From Candidatus Pacearchaeota archaeon CG10_big_fil_rev_8_21_14_0_10_30_48 (lineage in GTDB: Archaea > Nanobdellota > Nanobdellia > Pacearchaeales > GW2011-AR1): a stretch of 12,335 bases of DNA. This document shows positions 11,633 through 12,335 of this stretch, piece after piece. The notes under the pieces were generated by a model. The model searched no databases. It had not been told where the DNA came from and saw only the letters and a list, made by a program, of their open reading frames with translations. The DNA lies in NCBI GenBank assembly GCA_002763155.1, contig PFCU01000043.1:1-12335 (forward strand). Direction: 5' to 3'. How positions within the stretch are numbered: the first letter of the stretch is position 1; each line of letters begins with the position of its first letter. The translations under genes and the position numbers were made by a program.

Positions 11633-12335
11633 TTTTTTTCCTTTCTTCCTTCCAGTTCTTCTAGCTCTTACTGAACCAACTTTAGCTCCAGCAGGGGCAT
11701 TACGTTTTGGAATTTTACCTAGACGTCCGTGAGCTAAATTCTTTCCTCTACCGCTTCCGAAAGGATGATCAACAACATTCATTGCAACTGCTGAAGTTCG
11801 AGGCCAAAGCTTGCTTTTTGCCTTTTTAATATAATATTGTTTTCCAGCCTTAATAATTGGTTTAGCTTTTCTTCCATTACCAGCAATAACTCCGATAGTC
11901 GCTCGACATTCATCGTTAAAAACTTTCTCTTTTTTTGAAGGCATTAAAATAGTAACCTTACCAAGTTCTTTTTTCAAGATTAATACAGATGAACCGGCAG
12001 TTCGAATAAATTTCCCGCCATCTCCTGGACGCGATTCTAAATTGTAGACCATTGTTTTTGTTGGAATATCTTTTAATTTTGCAATATCTCCAGATTCTTT
12101 TCCTTTCCCAATTTCAATTTTTTGGCCCTCATACATTTTTTCCGACGCCAAATTGTAAAATACCTTTCCATTAACCAATATTTTTGTAAGAGGACCAGAA
12201 TGTCCAGCAGAGTGTATAATTTTCATAATTGTTCCACTTCCCTCTGAACTCGGATATCCGATTCTATAACTAAATGCTTTATGTCTAACTCTATAAGTAA
12301 GACTTCCATGCCCACGCGCTTGTGAAATTATTCTT
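11630..12335 (-). CDS. rpl2: Large-subunit ribosomal protein uL2 (5' end beyond window)
   Basis: The frame is open to the right edge, so the true start is outside the window. The 234 visible residues begin RIISQARGHGSLTYRVRHKA, which is the conserved uL2 N-terminus (RGRG-S-TYR in relatives); only a handful of residues are missing. The ATG at 12226 is therefore internal (Met before KIIHSAGHSGPLTKI). The C-terminal signature is complete: WPRTSAVAMNVVDHPFGSGR, then GKNLAHGRLGKIPKRNAPAG and a basic tail. The His of VDHPFG lies close to the peptidyl transferase centre and is intact. uL2 is required for subunit joining and peptide-bond formation. Its stop codon is the first triplet of hairpin element A. 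Confidence 0.97.
   Translation of the reverse strand, partial: RIISQARGHGSLTYRVRHKAFSYRIGYPSSEGSGTIMKIIHSAGHSGPLTKILVNGKVFYNLASEKMYEGQKIEIGKGKESGDIAKLKDIPTKTMVYNLESRPGDGGKFIRTAGSSVLILKKELGKVTILMPSKKEKVFNDECRATIGVIAGNGRKAKPIIKAGKQYYIKKAKSKLWPRTSAVAMNVVDHPFGSGRGKNLAHGRLGKIPKRNAPAGAKVGSVRARRTGRKKGKK

Noticed and set aside
12224..12226. ATG at 12226 as the start of uL2
   Set aside because: The frame continues to the window edge and the upstream 36 residues match the conserved uL2 N-terminus, so the gene is cut by the window.

Overview
This window is a long block of an archaeal ribosomal protein operon from a visibly AT-rich genome. The gene set (eS4, eL19, eL32, aIF1, archaeal SecY) rules out bacteria. 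The small proteins, the tight packing, the extended uS14 N-terminus and the missing genes (no Rpp29 between aIF1 and uS17, no adenylate kinase after secY) suggest a reduced DPANN archaeon, perhaps of the Woesearchaeota/Pacearchaeota type. That lineage guess is inference, since no 16S gene is present.

Almost everything is transcribed on the minus strand, right to left. From the right edge (12335) the order is uL2 (5' end cut by the window), uS19, uL22, uS3, uL29, aIF1, uS17, uL14, uL24, eS4, uL5, uS14, uS8, uL6, eL32, eL19, uL18, uS5, uL30, uL15, secY. This is the classical archaeal S10-spc order. Most junctions overlap by 1-4 nt or abut, which implies one polycistronic, translationally coupled unit. 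The ribosomal proteins build both subunits, aIF1 acts in start-site selection, and SecY forms the protein-conducting channel. After secY there is a plus-strand RelB/RelE-like toxin-antitoxin pair (786-1217). The toxin reading frame is broken, and the intact RelE C-terminus lies in the -1 frame. Leftmost is a minus-strand membrane protein of the DUF106/EMC3/YidC-like insertase group (64-612), a usual secY neighbour in archaea.

The most unusual feature is in the gaps. Every intergenic gap of more than about 20 nt within the ribosomal run holds a hairpin touching or overlapping the upstream stop codon. Four of the five belong to one sequence family (AACCTTTT...AAAAGGTT followed by a CCAAAA-containing tail). 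Two copies, about 5 kb apart (6633-6708 and 11558-11632), are nearly identical over about 75 nt, including 33 identical bases in a row. They carry an extra hairpin and look like a repeated intercistronic RNA element in the ribosomal mRNA. The secY stop also sits in a hairpin, followed by a 23-bp tandem repeat whose transcript would read CCCCTCCTTTG, resembling an anti-Shine-Dalgarno sequence.

No rRNA, tRNA, CRISPR array or insertion sequence was seen.
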